A stretch of 21,837 nt of DNA from Nitriliruptoraceae bacterium (GCA_007134165.1 SLLJ01000233.1:1-21837); one strand, 5' to 3'. Counted from the stretch's first letter, positions 1 through 7,592 are shown. Numbers and translations: made by a program. The notes: a model not told the origin generated them from the sequence alone.

Positions 1-1334
1 AACAGGGCCTGGGAGATGTCGAGCTCCCCGTAGGCCAGCGCGGTCATCGCCCCGATGAGGTAGCTGGCGATGAACAGCAGCAGCACCGTGGTCGCTGCCC
101 GGATGGTCTCGTCGCGCAGGACCTGGCGCCGCCCGACGTGGTAGCTGCTGACCACCAGCGCGGACTCAGGCAGCAGAATCCGGCGGATGTCGTGCACCAG
201 GGTCTTGAAGGTCACGCCGATGCGGAAGGCCTTGATCCCTCCGGCGGTGGAGGACGCCATCCCGCCGATCGCCATGGCCCCGACCACCGCGGCGGGCGCG
301 AGCACCCCCCAGTCGGTGAGGTAGGTGTCGCCGACGTTGACCTGGTGCCCCGTGCTCGACACCGCCGAGAGCAGCGTGAACAGGCCCTTGCGCAGCAGGG
401 GGACCGGATGGTCGTAGGTTCCCGAGCTGAGCAGCCCGAACACCATCGCCACGAAGAACACCGAGGTGGTGACCGCCAGGGTCCGGGTCTCGAGGTGGCG
501 CAGCACGTCGCGGGGATCGCCCCGCCACAGCGCCAGGTGCAGCCCGAAGGACAGGGTCCCCGCGACCATCAGGAGCACGACGACGGCCTCGACCGCCGCC
601 GAGTGGTAGTAGGCGATCGAGGCCTGCATCGGCGAGAAGCCGCCGGTGGCGAACGAGGCGAGGAACAGGTTGACCGCGTGGTACACCGCCCGGCCCGGGG
701 TGAAGCCGTCGATGAGCAGCACCACCAGCAGCGCGGTGGTGCCGACCACGAAGAACGTCGCGCCGACCACGAAGATGAACCTCGAGGTGCGGATGATGTT
801 GGGCATCACCCGCTCCTGCCGGGCCTCGGCGGTGTACAGCGTGGCGACCCGGGCGGCGCCCGCGGCGAACAGCGACAGCACGACGATCAGGATCCCGAGC
901 CCGCCCGCGCCCTGCAGCAGGTGGCGGAAGAGGTCCTCGGACAGCGGGGTGTGGTCGAGGTCGTGGACCACCGACATGCCGGTGGTCGTCAGCCCGGCCA
1001 TGGCCTCGAACAGCGAGGCCAGCGGGTCGGAGAACCGCCCGCCGAGGTGCATCGGCACGGCCGCGAAGACCGCGCCGACCAGCCACGCCAGCGCGACCAC
1101 CACCATCCCGTGCGCCCAGCTCAGCTGGCGGCGGGTGCGGAAGCGCAGATCGGTCAGCGCGGCGACCAGGACACACAGGCTCGCGCCGATCACGAACGCG
1201 GTGGCGGAGTTGACCTCGCCGAGCGCGAGCGCGACCACCGCCGGGATCGCCATCAGCAGCCCGAGGCCGAGCAGGACCTTGCCGAGGTAGAAGCCGATCA
1301 GACGCAGGTCGTCGCCGCCGGGCCTCAGGATCAT
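1..1334 (-). CDS. trkH: Trk-type potassium uptake channel subunit TrkH (3' end outside window)
   Basis: Integral membrane, ion-conducting subunit of a Trk/Ktr potassium uptake system, gated from the cytoplasm by RCK proteins such as the two TrkA genes upstream. About 444 codons are visible, reading from ATG at 1334 with no stop before the window edge; full-length TrkH is usually about 480-500 residues, so the last helices are missing. Visible features are many hydrophobic helices, three pore-loop signatures (TTTGMS near residue 116, FATGGFS near 228, SSTGHQ near 325) and the conserved GGMASSTAGGIK stretch near 356. The fourth pore loop lies outside. The start ATG overlaps the stop of the small ORF 1331-1462 (ATGA), so translation is probably coupled. 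The reading frame is clear even though antisense frames here are also long and open. Family assignment is firm; whether it is TrkH or KtrB is less so. Confidence 0.92.
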   Translation of the reverse strand, partial: MILRPGGDDLRLIGFYLGKVLLGLGLLMAIPAVVALALGEVNSATAFVIGASLCVLVAALTDLRFRTRRQLSWAHGMVVVALAWLVGAVFAAVPMHLGGRFSDPLASLFEAMAGLTTTGMSVVHDLDHTPLSEDLFRHLLQGAGGLGILIVVLSLFAAGAARVATLYTAEARQERVMPNIIRTSRFIFVVGATFFVVGTTALLVVLLIDGFTPGRAVYHAVNLFLASFATGGFSPMQASIAYYHSAAVEAVVVLLMVAGTLSFGLHLALWRGDPRDVLRHLETRTLAVTTSVFFVAMVFGLLSSGTYDHPVPLLRKGLFTLLSAVSSTGHQVNVGDTYLTDWGVLAPAAVVGAMAIGGMASSTAGGIKAFRIGVTFKTLVHDIRRILLPESALVVSSYHVGRRQVLRDETIRAATTVLLLFIASYLIGAMTALAYGELDISQAL

Positions 1335-1462
1335 GGCAGCACCAGGGTGCCGGCAACGGCGATGAGCGTGGCGATCGTGAGGATGGCCGCCACCAGTCCC
1401 GCGACCAGCCCCACGCCCCGCAGGCTCTCGCGCAGGAACCCTTCCGGCCGGCCGGGCGTCAT
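1331..1462 (-). CDS. 43-residue single-helix membrane protein inside the trk operon
   Basis: A small ORF I translated by hand. It starts at ATG 1462-1460 and stops at TGA 1333-1331. The product begins MTPGRPEGFLRESLRG, a short basic and polar head, and is followed from about residue 17 by one uninterrupted hydrophobic segment ending ...GTLVLP. This predicts one transmembrane helix with the N-terminus in the cytoplasm. The start overlaps the trkA1 stop as ATGA (1462-1459) and the stop overlaps the trkH start as ATGA (1334-1331), so it fills the gap between the two genes exactly. That packing strongly suggests a real cistron. By analogy with KdpF, the small stabilising subunit of the Kdp potassium pump, it may be an accessory subunit of TrkH; that role is inference. 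I recognise no named family. Confidence 0.72.
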   Translation of the reverse strand: MTPGRPEGFLRESLRGVGLVAGLVAAILTIATLIAVAGTLVLP

Positions 1463-2124
1463 CGTCGGCGACCGAGCAGGATCGCGGTGAGCTCTTCCTC
1501 GAGCTCCGGGGTGGTCAGCGCCACCACCTCGTCGCCGGGTTCGATGGTGGTCCCCCCGTGGGGGATGAGGGTGTCGTCGCCGCGGAAGACCACCACTACG
1601 ATGGCCGCGTGCGGCAGCGGCAGGTCGGTCAGCGAGCGTGATGGTGGGGCCCCTGGACCCTCGGGGATGCGCAGTTCGACGAGGCTGACCCGGCCCCCCT
1701 TCAGGCTGGTGAGGTGGATCAACTCCCCGATCGAGAACTCGTTCTCGAGCAGCTCGGAGATCAACCGCGTCGAGGACACCGGCTCGATGCCCAGCGCCTC
1801 GAAGATCTCGACGTTCTTGGGGGTGCTGACCCGGCTGATCGCCCGTTTGATGCCGAACTCGATCTTGGCGAGCTGGCAGGCCACCAGGTTGTCGTCGTCG
1901 TCGTGGGTGGTGGCCACGAACACCTCGGCGCGATCGACGTGCGCCTGCTCGAGGTAGCGCACGTCGCAGGCATCCCCCTCGATCACGAGCACGTCGTGTT
2001 CGGCCACCAGTTGTTCGCAGCGGTTGGGGACCCGTTCGAGCACCGCCACCTCGTGGTGCTTGGAGACCAGGTCGGCGGCGATGTAGCGCCCGATGCGGCC
2101 CCCGCCCATGATCACGACGTACAC
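1459..2124 (-). CDS. trkA: TrkA/RCK potassium uptake regulatory protein (CeoB/CeoC-like), second of pair
   Basis: Cytoplasmic regulator of Trk potassium channels that binds NAD(H) or ATP and gates TrkH. The 221 residues follow the family layout: an N-terminal RCK_N Rossmann domain with glycine motif GGGRIG (residues 7-12) and an acidic residue after the second strand (VLERVP), then a C-terminal RCK_C domain from about residue 135 (SLVELRIPEG, later EPGDEVVAL). A run of four Asp near residue 76 (THDDDDN) is slightly unusual. The start is GTG at 2124, 4 nt after the stop of the upstream trkA gene, with a GGTGA ribosome site inside that gene's end. It is the partner of the 2129-2809 gene; many actinobacteria carry such adjacent pairs (ceoB/ceoC in mycobacteria). 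The stop overlaps the small membrane ORF. Confidence 0.9.
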   Translation of the reverse strand: MYVVIMGGGRIGRYIAADLVSKHHEVAVLERVPNRCEQLVAEHDVLVIEGDACDVRYLEQAHVDRAEVFVATTHDDDDNLVACQLAKIEFGIKRAISRVSTPKNVEIFEALGIEPVSSTRLISELLENEFSIGELIHLTSLKGGRVSLVELRIPEGPGAPPSRSLTDLPLPHAAIVVVVFRGDDTLIPHGGTTIEPGDEVVALTTPELEEELTAILLGRRR

Positions 2125-2128
2125 CGGA

Positions 2129-2809
2129 TCACCTCGCCCGGGCGCGCTCGCGCGCGAAGGGCTCGCGCACCAGCCCGGCCAGCCGCCGGTGTGCCGAGGG
2201 CTTCATCGCCGCGGTCACCACGTCGTCGCGCTCGAGCCGGTCGGTGCGGTCGGGGATGAACACCCGGGCCCCGCGCCGGATGGCGGCGATCCGCAGCACC
2301 CCGTCGAGTTCGAACTCCTCCACCGTCGAGCCGTGCCCGCCGGTGTCGATCTCGAGGTCGACCAGGGAGGCGTCGGTGTCCGGCAGGCTGACGTGCAGGG
2401 GGTAGCTCTCCTCGCGGAACTCGTTGAGGAACAGCTTGGCGATCAGCCCCGTCGAGGACACGTAGCGCACCCCGAGCTTGCGGTACACGTCCTCCCGCTC
2501 CGGGTTGAACAGCCGGGCGATGGTGCGGGGCACGTCGTAGAGGTGGGTGGCGATCTCCACGGCCATGAGGTTGGCGTTGTCGGACCGGGTCACCGCCATG
2601 ACCCCGCCGGCCCCCTGCACTCCGGCGCGCTCGAGCACGTCCCGGTCGGTGCAGTCGCCCACCAGGGTCTCGCCGTTGAACGCCGTCCCCAGGCGGTCGA
2701 AAGCCTGCGGTTCGGTGTCCAGCACGACCACGTCGTTGTCTGGCTCGGCCGAGAGCTGCTCGGCGATCTCGGCACCCAGCCGACCACAGCCGCCGATGAT
2801 GATGTGCAC
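2129..2809 (-). CDS. TrkA/RCK potassium uptake regulatory protein, first of pair
   Basis: First gene of the trk operon. It is a soluble RCK-type regulator with the Rossmann motif GGCGRLG at the N-terminus, the acidic VVLDTEP after strand two, and a C-terminal RCK_C domain (ASLVDLEIDT onward). I chose the GTG at 2809 (protein starting VHIIIGGCGRLG, 226 residues) because the family starts right at this strand, GAGG lies 5 nt upstream, and a TAGGGT -10-like hexamer sits at 2864-2859. The in-frame ATG at 2872 lies upstream of that hexamer, overlaps the ispH start codon and would add 21 poorly conserved residues. The tail (PFARERARAR) is basic. It probably forms mixed RCK rings with the next gene product. 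Confidence 0.88.
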   Translation of the reverse strand: MHIIIGGCGRLGAEIAEQLSAEPDNDVVVLDTEPQAFDRLGTAFNGETLVGDCTDRDVLERAGVQGAGGVMAVTRSDNANLMAVEIATHLYDVPRTIARLFNPEREDVYRKLGVRYVSSTGLIAKLFLNEFREESYPLHVSLPDTDASLVDLEIDTGGHGSTVEEFELDGVLRIAAIRRGARVFIPDRTDRLERDDVVTAAMKPSAHRRLAGLVREPFARERARAR

Positions 2810-2857
2810 CGCGTCCTCGTCGTCGGTCGCCGGCCTCGGCGTCCGCTCCTGGCTCGA

Positions 2858-2864
2858 TACCCTA
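2858..2864. promoter_or_regulatory. Overlapping antiparallel -10 hexamers for trkA2 (-) and ispH (+)
   Basis: The 7-bp TACCCTA holds TACCCT on the plus strand (2858-2863) and TAGGGT on the minus strand (2864-2859). The plus hexamer ends 7 nt before the ispH ATG (2871), the spacing expected for a leaderless transcript, and no Shine-Dalgarno sequence precedes ispH. The minus hexamer would start RNA near 2852, leaving a leader of about 43 nt before GTG 2809. No clear -35 is visible for either direction. Confidence 0.5.
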
Positions 2865-2870
2865 CCGGCC

Positions 2871-3818
2871 ATGCCTCCCCACACGCTCCTGCTCGCCGCC
2901 CCCCGCGGGTTCTGCGCCGGCGTCGATCGCGCCGTGCTGATCGTCGAGAAGGCCCTCGAGGCCTACGGTGCCCCGGTCTACGTCCGCCACGAGATCGTGC
3001 ACAACACCTACGTGGTCGAGTCGCTGCGCCGCAAGGGCGCGGTGTTCGTCGAGGATGAGACCACCGTCCCCCAGGGCGCGGTCATCGTCTTCTCGGCCCA
3101 CGGATCGCCGCCCGAGGCGTTCGCCAACTCGCGACGGCTGGGGCACACGCTGATCGACGCCACCTGTCCACTGGTGACCAAGGTGCACCACGAGGCCCGG
3201 CGCTTCGACCGCGACGGGCTCGAGATCGTGCTCATCGGCCATGCCGGCCACCAGGAGGTCATCGGCACGATGGGCCAGGCTCCGGGTGCGACCCGGCTGG
3301 TGGAGACCCCCGAGGACGTCGACGCGCTGCAGATCGACCCGGACACGCCGATCGCCACGATCACCCAGACCACGCTGTCGATGGACGAGACCGCCGGCGT
3401 GGTCGAGCGGCTCCGGGATCGCTTCCCCCAGCTGCACCAGCCCAAGAGCGACGACATCTGCTACGCGACCCAGAACCGACAGGACGCCGTCAAGGTGCTC
3501 GCCGAGCGGTGCGACCTGATCCTGGTGGTCGGCTCCGAGACCTCCTCGAACAGCAAGCGGTTGGTGGAGGTCTCGCGTGACCGATCGGTGCCTGCGCACC
3601 TGATCGACACCGCCGCCCAGATCGACCCGTCCTGGCTCGACGACGTGGAGGTGGTCGGGCTGACCTCGGGCGCGTCCGCTCCGGAGGTGCTCGTCGAGGA
3701 GGTCATCGCGTGGTTCCGGTCGCGTGGCACCGACCACGTGGACACGGTGCTGGTGGTCGACGAGGACGTCGAGTTCGCGATGCCCTCCAACCTGGCCCGC
3801 AAGCTCGCCGAGTCGTGA
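2871..3818 (+). CDS. ispH: 4-hydroxy-3-methylbut-2-enyl diphosphate reductase (IspH/LytB)
   Basis: Last enzyme of the MEP isoprenoid pathway; it reductively dehydroxylates HMBPP to IPP and DMAPP in the cytoplasm using a [4Fe-4S] cluster. The 315 residues match the family length. All three cluster cysteines are in their usual contexts: GFCAGVDRA near the N-terminus, DATCPLV in the middle and DDICYATQNRQ near residue 200. The substrate-binding TQTTLS and the SSNSKRLVEV stretch are also present. The start ATG 2871 gives the canonical N-terminus (PPHTLLLAAPRGFCAGVDRA); the frame stays open upstream but that part is antisense to trkA2. The transcript is probably leaderless. Electrons come from ferredoxin or flavodoxin in known systems, and two ferredoxin genes lie farther along this window. 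It is convergent with the RNase D gene, with 7 bp between the stops. Confidence 0.96.
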   Translation: MPPHTLLLAAPRGFCAGVDRAVLIVEKALEAYGAPVYVRHEIVHNTYVVESLRRKGAVFVEDETTVPQGAVIVFSAHGSPPEAFANSRRLGHTLIDATCPLVTKVHHEARRFDRDGLEIVLIGHAGHQEVIGTMGQAPGATRLVETPEDVDALQIDPDTPIATITQTTLSMDETAGVVERLRDRFPQLHQPKSDDICYATQNRQDAVKVLAERCDLILVVGSETSSNSKRLVEVSRDRSVPAHLIDTAAQIDPSWLDDVEVVGLTSGASAPEVLVEEVIAWFRSRGTDHVDTVLVVDEDVEFAMPSNLARKLAES

Positions 3819-3820
3819 GC

Positions 3821-3833
3821 CGGGCTCAGCCCG
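3821..3833. terminator. Stop-codon-loop inverted repeat between ispH and rnd
   Basis: The 13-mer CGGGCTCAGCCCG is a perfect 5-bp stem (CGGGC/GCCCG) with a 3-nt loop. The loop read on the minus strand is the TGA stop of the RNase D gene, and the ispH stop (3816-3818) ends 2 bp to the left. There is no T tract. It may be a bidirectional terminator or 3'-end stabiliser. The identical 13-mer recurs at 17558-17570 in the same position. Confidence 0.4.
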
Positions 3834-4992
3834 CCTCGTCGGCCGGCTCGTCGGCCGGCTCCTCGGCCTCCCGCGCGCGCAGGTAGGCCTCCCACAGCGG
3901 CTCGGCGAGCAGGTCTCGCTGCCAGGGCCGCAGGCCCGCACGTTCACACAGGGCATCGCCGCTCGGGGGATCGCTGGTCAGCGCCGTCAGCAGAGGTCGG
4001 GACGGGCACAGCACCCCGGCCTCGAGCCCAAGGTCCTCGGCCACCCCGGTGCGGGCGCGGCGCAGGGCGTCGTGCACGCTGCGGTCCCGTTCGGTGAGCC
4101 GCCGACCGTCGGACTCACGGGGCTCGGGTGGGACGTGTTCGGCGTTCTGGAGCGCCGTGAGCAGCGTGGCCGCGTACCGGCGCAGCAGCGTGCGTCGCCG
4201 CGGGCTGCGACGCACGAGCTCCTCCTCGGTACGCGGCGGGTCGGTGGCCAGCGCCCGCAGGACCTCGTCGTGGGCCAGTCGGTTGGGGGCGATGTCGTGG
4301 TCGCGGGCCAGCGACTCCCGCGCCTCCCACACCGCTCGCAGTCGCGCTCGTTCGCGTGGATCGAGCCGGCCGGCCCCCTTCACGCGGGTCCAGGAGCGGG
4401 TGTTGCGCGCGGAGCGCTGCCGGATCGCGGTCACCTCCTGGGCGTACCAGTCGGTGCGGCCCGTCGTCGCCAGCCGCTGCTCGAGTTGCGTCCACAGCGC
4501 CGGGAGGTAGACCACGTCGCTGGCCGCGTAGGTGATCATCTCCTCGGTCAGGGGGCGCTGCGCCCAGTCGGCACGCTGCAGGGCGCTCTTGTCCCCGTCC
4601 AGTGCGAGATCGAGCACCTCGTCGAGCAGGGCGCGCAGCCCGGTCGGCAGGCCCAGGATGGCCGCGGCCACCGCCGTGTCGGCGAGGTGCTCGGGATACA
4701 CGCCCTTGGCCGCCAGAGGGTCGAGGTCGTTCTCCAGGGCGTGCAGGATGACGGTGCGGTCCGCCAGGAAGGCTCCCAGCTCCGTGAGGTCGTCGAGTCG
4801 TACCCCGTCGAGCAGCACGCACCGGCCGGTGACCCCGACCTGTACCAGCGCTGCGTTGCGGTGGTAGCGCGCCGCGTCCGCCCGTTCGACATCGATCCCC
4901 ACCGGGTCCCCGTCACCGGCGCCCAGGCCGGCGAGTGCCGCACGCAGCCGCTCGGGCTCGTCGATCAGCTCGACCTGCAGGGACCCGGACAC
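3826..4992 (-). CDS. rnd: RNase D family 3'-5' exonuclease with HRDC domain
   Basis: A DEDDy-type 3'-5' exoribonuclease; RNase D enzymes trim tRNA and other stable RNA ends. In 388 residues the exonuclease motifs are readable: ExoI GIDVE (D34, E36), ExoII HALENDL with D89, and ExoIII YAASD (Y155, D159). An HRDC domain follows from about residue 210 (RARLRAVWEARESLARDHDIAPNRLAHDEVL), then a C-terminal region typical of longer RNase D proteins and a short acidic tail (AEEPADEPADEAG). The start is GTG 4992 with GGAG 6 nt upstream. A TAGCCT -10-like hexamer lies at 5052-5047, leaving a leader of about 45 nt. It is divergent from the deacetylase at 5101 and convergent with ispH. RNase D homologues are widespread in actinobacteria; the exact substrate here is unknown. 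Confidence 0.92.
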   Translation of the reverse strand: MSGSLQVELIDEPERLRAALAGLGAGDGDPVGIDVERADAARYHRNAALVQVGVTGRCVLLDGVRLDDLTELGAFLADRTVILHALENDLDPLAAKGVYPEHLADTAVAAAILGLPTGLRALLDEVLDLALDGDKSALQRADWAQRPLTEEMITYAASDVVYLPALWTQLEQRLATTGRTDWYAQEVTAIRQRSARNTRSWTRVKGAGRLDPRERARLRAVWEARESLARDHDIAPNRLAHDEVLRALATDPPRTEEELVRRSPRRRTLLRRYAATLLTALQNAEHVPPEPRESDGRRLTERDRSVHDALRRARTGVAEDLGLEAGVLCPSRPLLTALTSDPPSGDALCERAGLRPWQRDLLAEPLWEAYLRAREAEEPADEPADEAG

Positions 4993-5046
4993 GGCTGGCT
5001 CCGCTCACGGTCACACGGCCGCGGGATCGGGCCGCCACGTGTGGCG

Positions 5047-5052
5047 AGGCTA
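5047..5052 (-). promoter_or_regulatory. -10-like hexamer (TAGCCT) for rnd
   Basis: The hexamer reads TAGCCT on the minus strand, about 55 nt before the rnd GTG, within a CTAG tetranucleotide. No convincing -35 is visible. No comparable TAnnnT hexamer is seen on the plus strand for the deacetylase gene. Confidence 0.4.
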
Positions 5053-5100
5053 GCGCCGTGATCTGGCACCCTGGGGTCCGGCCCACGAACGGAACCCGGC

Positions 5101-5973
5101 ATGTCTCTGCTGTGCGTGCATCCGCACCCCGACGACGAGTCCATCGCCTGCGGGGGCACCCTCGCGCGTGCCGCTGAGCAGGGTCACCGGCCGGTGGTGG
5201 TCACCTGCACCGGTGGCGAGGAGGGCGAGAACCTGGCCGGCATCGACCTCGACGGCCGTTCGCTGGCGGACCACCGCCGCCAGGAGCTGGTCGAGGCGCT
5301 CGGGCTGCTCGGGGTGGAGGCGCACCACGGGCTCGGCTACCGCGACAGCGGCATGGCCGGCCGTGCCGCCAACGACCATCCCGACAGCTTCCACCGAGCC
5401 GATCTGCGGCTCGCGGCGATCCGGCTGGCGGCGATCCTGCGTCAGGTTCGCCCCGAGGTGGTGGTCTCCGATGACGCCGACGGGACCTACGGGCACCCGG
5501 ACCACGTCAAGGCCCACCGGGTCACCGCAGCGGCGGTGCAGCTGGCCGCCGACCCGCGTGCTCCGCTGCCCGCCGAGCCGTGGTCGGTGCCCGAGCGCTT
5601 CGTTCACACGCTCGGGCGGGGGCGGCTGCTGAACGCGCACCGTGGCCTGCTCGCCGCGGGGTACGCCTCGCCGTTCGGCGACCAGCACTTCGACGACGCC
5701 GGGCAGCTGCCCTTCGGGTCGCCCGACGACCACATCAGCGTACGGATCGACGTGCGACCCTGGTTGGACCGCAAGCGGGCGGCCATGGCCGCGCACCGCA
5801 GTCAGATCGGCCCGGACAGCTTCTTCCTCAACGTCCCCGATGAGCTCGCGGCCGAGTTCTTCGGGGTCGAGGAGTTCCTGCTCGTCGAGCGGGACGGTCA
5901 GCCGGTACCGGCCGGTGCGATCACCGGGCGCGACGAGCTGTTCGGCGCCGCTGGGTACCGTGGCGGCCGCTGA
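5101..5973 (+). CDS. LmbE/PIG-L zinc deacetylase or amidase, MshB/Mca-like (mycothiol metabolism)
   Basis: A zinc-dependent N-deacetylase or amidase of the LmbE/PIG-L fold. In actinobacteria MshB deacetylates GlcNAc-inositol during mycothiol synthesis, and Mca cleaves mycothiol S-conjugates in detoxification. The HPDDE motif is at residues 9-13, giving zinc ligands H9 and D12 and catalytic D11, and YGHPDHVKAH at 130-139 supplies H132 and H135. The TGGEEGEN stretch and the C-terminal half (RKRAAMAAHRSQIGPDSFFLNVPDE) look closer to Mca than MshB, but I cannot separate the two by eye. The 290-residue length fits either (about 288 and 303). The start ATG 5101 gives MSLLCVHPHPDDE, the usual first strand. 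The upstream ribosome site is weak (GGAACCCGGC). Flavin reductase and YjbQ genes follow in the same direction. Confidence 0.82.
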   Translation: MSLLCVHPHPDDESIACGGTLARAAEQGHRPVVVTCTGGEEGENLAGIDLDGRSLADHRRQELVEALGLLGVEAHHGLGYRDSGMAGRAANDHPDSFHRADLRLAAIRLAAILRQVRPEVVVSDDADGTYGHPDHVKAHRVTAAAVQLAADPRAPLPAEPWSVPERFVHTLGRGRLLNAHRGLLAAGYASPFGDQHFDDAGQLPFGSPDDHISVRIDVRPWLDRKRAAMAAHRSQIGPDSFFLNVPDELAAEFFGVEEFLLVERDGQPVPAGAITGRDELFGAAGYRGGR

Positions 5974-6005
5974 CCCGTCCTGCCCACGCCCCCACGGAGA
6001 CGACG

Positions 6006-6518
6006 ATGCAGCCGGTGCGCACGGCGGACCCGAGCCCGGAGCGCTTCCGCCAGGTCCTCGGGCGGTTCGCGACGGGTGTCGGGGTCCTGACCACCGTGGT
6101 CGATGGCCTCGTGCACGGGATGACGGCCAACGCGGTCACCTCGGTGTCGCTACAGCCGCCGCTGGTGCTGGTCTGTGTCGACCGCACCGCCCTGATGGCT
6201 GAGCGGGTGACTCGGGCGGGGTGCTTCGCGATCAGCTTCCTCGCTGCCGACCAGCAGGCCCTGTCGGCCTGGTTCGCGGATCCGTCGCGGCCGGATGACG
6301 CCCGACAGTTCGCCGGCGTGCCCACTCGGGTGGCGGCCACCGGCGTGCCGGTGATCGAGGACGGGGTGGGGTTCGTGGACTGCCGCCTGCACGCGGTGCA
6401 CGACGGCGGCGATCACCTCATCGTGGTCGGGCGGGTCGAGGCGCTCGGGGACGGCGGGTCCAACGAGCCCCTGGTCTACTACCGCTCGGGGTACCGCAGG
6501 CTGGCCGGGCAACCCTGA
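6006..6518 (+). CDS. Flavin reductase-like FMN-binding protein
   Basis: A split-barrel FMN-binding protein of the flavin reductase-like family, which includes the NAD(P)H:flavin oxidoreductase partners of two-component monooxygenases (HpaC and related). The hallmarks are FATGVGVLTT near residue 21, HGMTANAVTSVSLQPPLVLVCVDR (residues 37-60) and a C-terminal DHLIVVGRVEAL ... PLVYYRSGYRRL. The length of 170 residues is typical. The ribosome site CGGAG lies 7 nt before ATG 6006. No monooxygenase partner is encoded nearby, so the substrate is unknown. The stop shares its A with the start of the next gene (TGATG), so the two are probably translationally coupled, perhaps also with the deacetylase 32 nt upstream. 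Confidence 0.88.
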   Translation: MQPVRTADPSPERFRQVLGRFATGVGVLTTVVDGLVHGMTANAVTSVSLQPPLVLVCVDRTALMAERVTRAGCFAISFLAADQQALSAWFADPSRPDDARQFAGVPTRVAATGVPVIEDGVGFVDCRLHAVHDGGDHLIVVGRVEALGDGGSNEPLVYYRSGYRRLAGQP

Positions 6519-6922
6519 TGCACGTCCGCGAGGTGTCGCTGCGCACCGGCTCGCGCCGGATCACCGACGTCACCGACCACTGCGCCGAACTCGCCCGTGA
6601 GGTCGGCGGTGACGGACTCCTGCACGTCTTCCTGCCGCACGCCACCGCCGGGCTCGCGCTGCTCGAGGTCGGGGCCGGCTCGGACGAGGATCTCGCGGCC
6701 CACCTCGACGTCCTGCTGCCCCGTGACGAGCGGTGGGTGCACCGTCACGGCAGTTCCGGACACGGGGCGGACCACGTCCTGCCGGCGGTGATCAGCCCCA
6801 GCCTGGTGCTCGCGGTCGAGGACGGCCGGGTGGTGCTGGGGACCTGGCAGCACGTCGTGGTGGTCGATGCCAACGTCGACAACCCCGTGCGCACCCTGCG
6901 GTTGAGTCTGCTGCCGGGCTGA
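6518..6922 (+). CDS. YjbQ/UPF0047 family protein
   Basis: A member of the YjbQ (UPF0047) family, small proteins with a conserved His-rich fold; E. coli YjbQ has weak thiamin-phosphate synthase activity but its physiological role is unclear. The 134 residues match the family. Conserved features are HVFLPHATAGLALLE (residues 36-50), RHGSSGHGADHVLPAVISPSL (about 75-95) and the C-terminal GTWQHVVVVDANVDNPVRTL. The conserved His residues of the active pocket are in place. The start ATG 6518 overlaps the stop of the flavin reductase gene by one base. It is convergent with upp, and an inverted repeat spans its stop codon. Confidence 0.88.
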   Translation: MHVREVSLRTGSRRITDVTDHCAELAREVGGDGLLHVFLPHATAGLALLEVGAGSDEDLAAHLDVLLPRDERWVHRHGSSGHGADHVLPAVISPSLVLAVEDGRVVLGTWQHVVVVDANVDNPVRTLRLSLLPG

Positions 6923-6932
6923 TGTCGGCCCG
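6915..6932. terminator. Inverted repeat spanning the YjbQ stop, between yjbQ-like gene and upp
   Basis: CGGGC (6915-6919) pairs with GCCCG (6928-6932) across an 8-nt loop containing the TGA stop of the YjbQ-family gene. The stem matches those at 3821 and 17558. No T tract follows. Possibly a terminator for the convergent pair; upp ends at 6935. Confidence 0.35.
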
Positions 6933-6934
6933 TG

Positions 6935-7564
6935 TCAGTGGGGGGTGCCGAACAGCCGGTCGCCGAAGTCCCCGAGCCCGGGCACGATGTAGGCCTGCTC
7001 GTCGAGCCCCGGGTCGATCGCGGCCGTCACGATCCGTACGCCGGGGTTGTCGCCGAGCACGCGCTCGACACCCTGGGGGGTCGCAACCACCGCGAGCACG
7101 ATGACCTGCTCCGCGCCCTCGGCGTCCAGGGCCCGCACCGCATCGGAGGCGGAGCCACCGGTGGCCAGCATCGGCTCGAGCACGAGCACCCACGCGCCGT
7201 CGAGTGGCGGCACCTTGAAGTAGTAGCGGCGGGCCTGCAGGGTCTCGGCGTCGCGCTCGAGTCCGATCATCCCGACCAGGGCGGTGGGCAGCACGTCGTG
7301 GACCCCGCTGAGCAGCCCGAGCCCGGCCCGCAGCACGGGGACGGCCACGATCGTGCGGCCCGGCCCCACCGTGGGGGCGGTACCCAGCGGGGTGACGACC
7401 TCGTCGGTGGCGCCCGGCAGGTCCGCGACCGCCCGCAGGGCGAGCATCGAGCCCAGCCGGCGGGCATGGTGACGGAAGTGCTCGGGGGTGGTCCGCAGAT
7501 CACGCAGGTTGGCCAGCTGGATGCCGACGATGGGATCGTTCTCGAGCACCGTGATTCGGGACAC
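6935..7564 (-). CDS. upp: Uracil phosphoribosyltransferase
   Basis: Salvages uracil with PRPP to UMP in the cytoplasm. The 209 residues match the usual 208. The PRPP-binding loop VLVLEPMLATGGSAS is at residues 126-140, the flexible-loop region around AVPVLRAGLGLL at 74-85 and the uracil-binding C-terminus GLDEQAYIVPGLGDFGDRLFGT at 185-207; all are canonical. The start is GTG 7564 with GGTGAGG upstream. It is transcribed divergently from the BMP-like lipoprotein gene; a TAGGCT hexamer at 7599-7594 would give a short leader of about 23 nt. Sharing a promoter region with a possible nucleoside-binding lipoprotein fits a salvage role for both. Confidence 0.96.
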   Translation of the reverse strand: MSRITVLENDPIVGIQLANLRDLRTTPEHFRHHARRLGSMLALRAVADLPGATDEVVTPLGTAPTVGPGRTIVAVPVLRAGLGLLSGVHDVLPTALVGMIGLERDAETLQARRYYFKVPPLDGAWVLVLEPMLATGGSASDAVRALDAEGAEQVIVLAVVATPQGVERVLGDNPGVRIVTAAIDPGLDEQAYIVPGLGDFGDRLFGTPH

Positions 7565-7592
7565 GCCGGCCGCCTCACCTCTGGAATGGCCC

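Noticed and set aside
138..1490. Long open frame on the plus strand, 450 codons
   Set aside because: It is antisense to trkH and trkA1, and its translation is Arg/Gly/His/Gln-rich low-complexity sequence. The GC-rich composition keeps antisense frames open.
2547..2870. ispH start further upstream (ATG 2547)
   Set aside because: The extra residues are antisense to trkA2. ATG 2871 gives the family N-terminus and has a correctly spaced -10-like hexamer.
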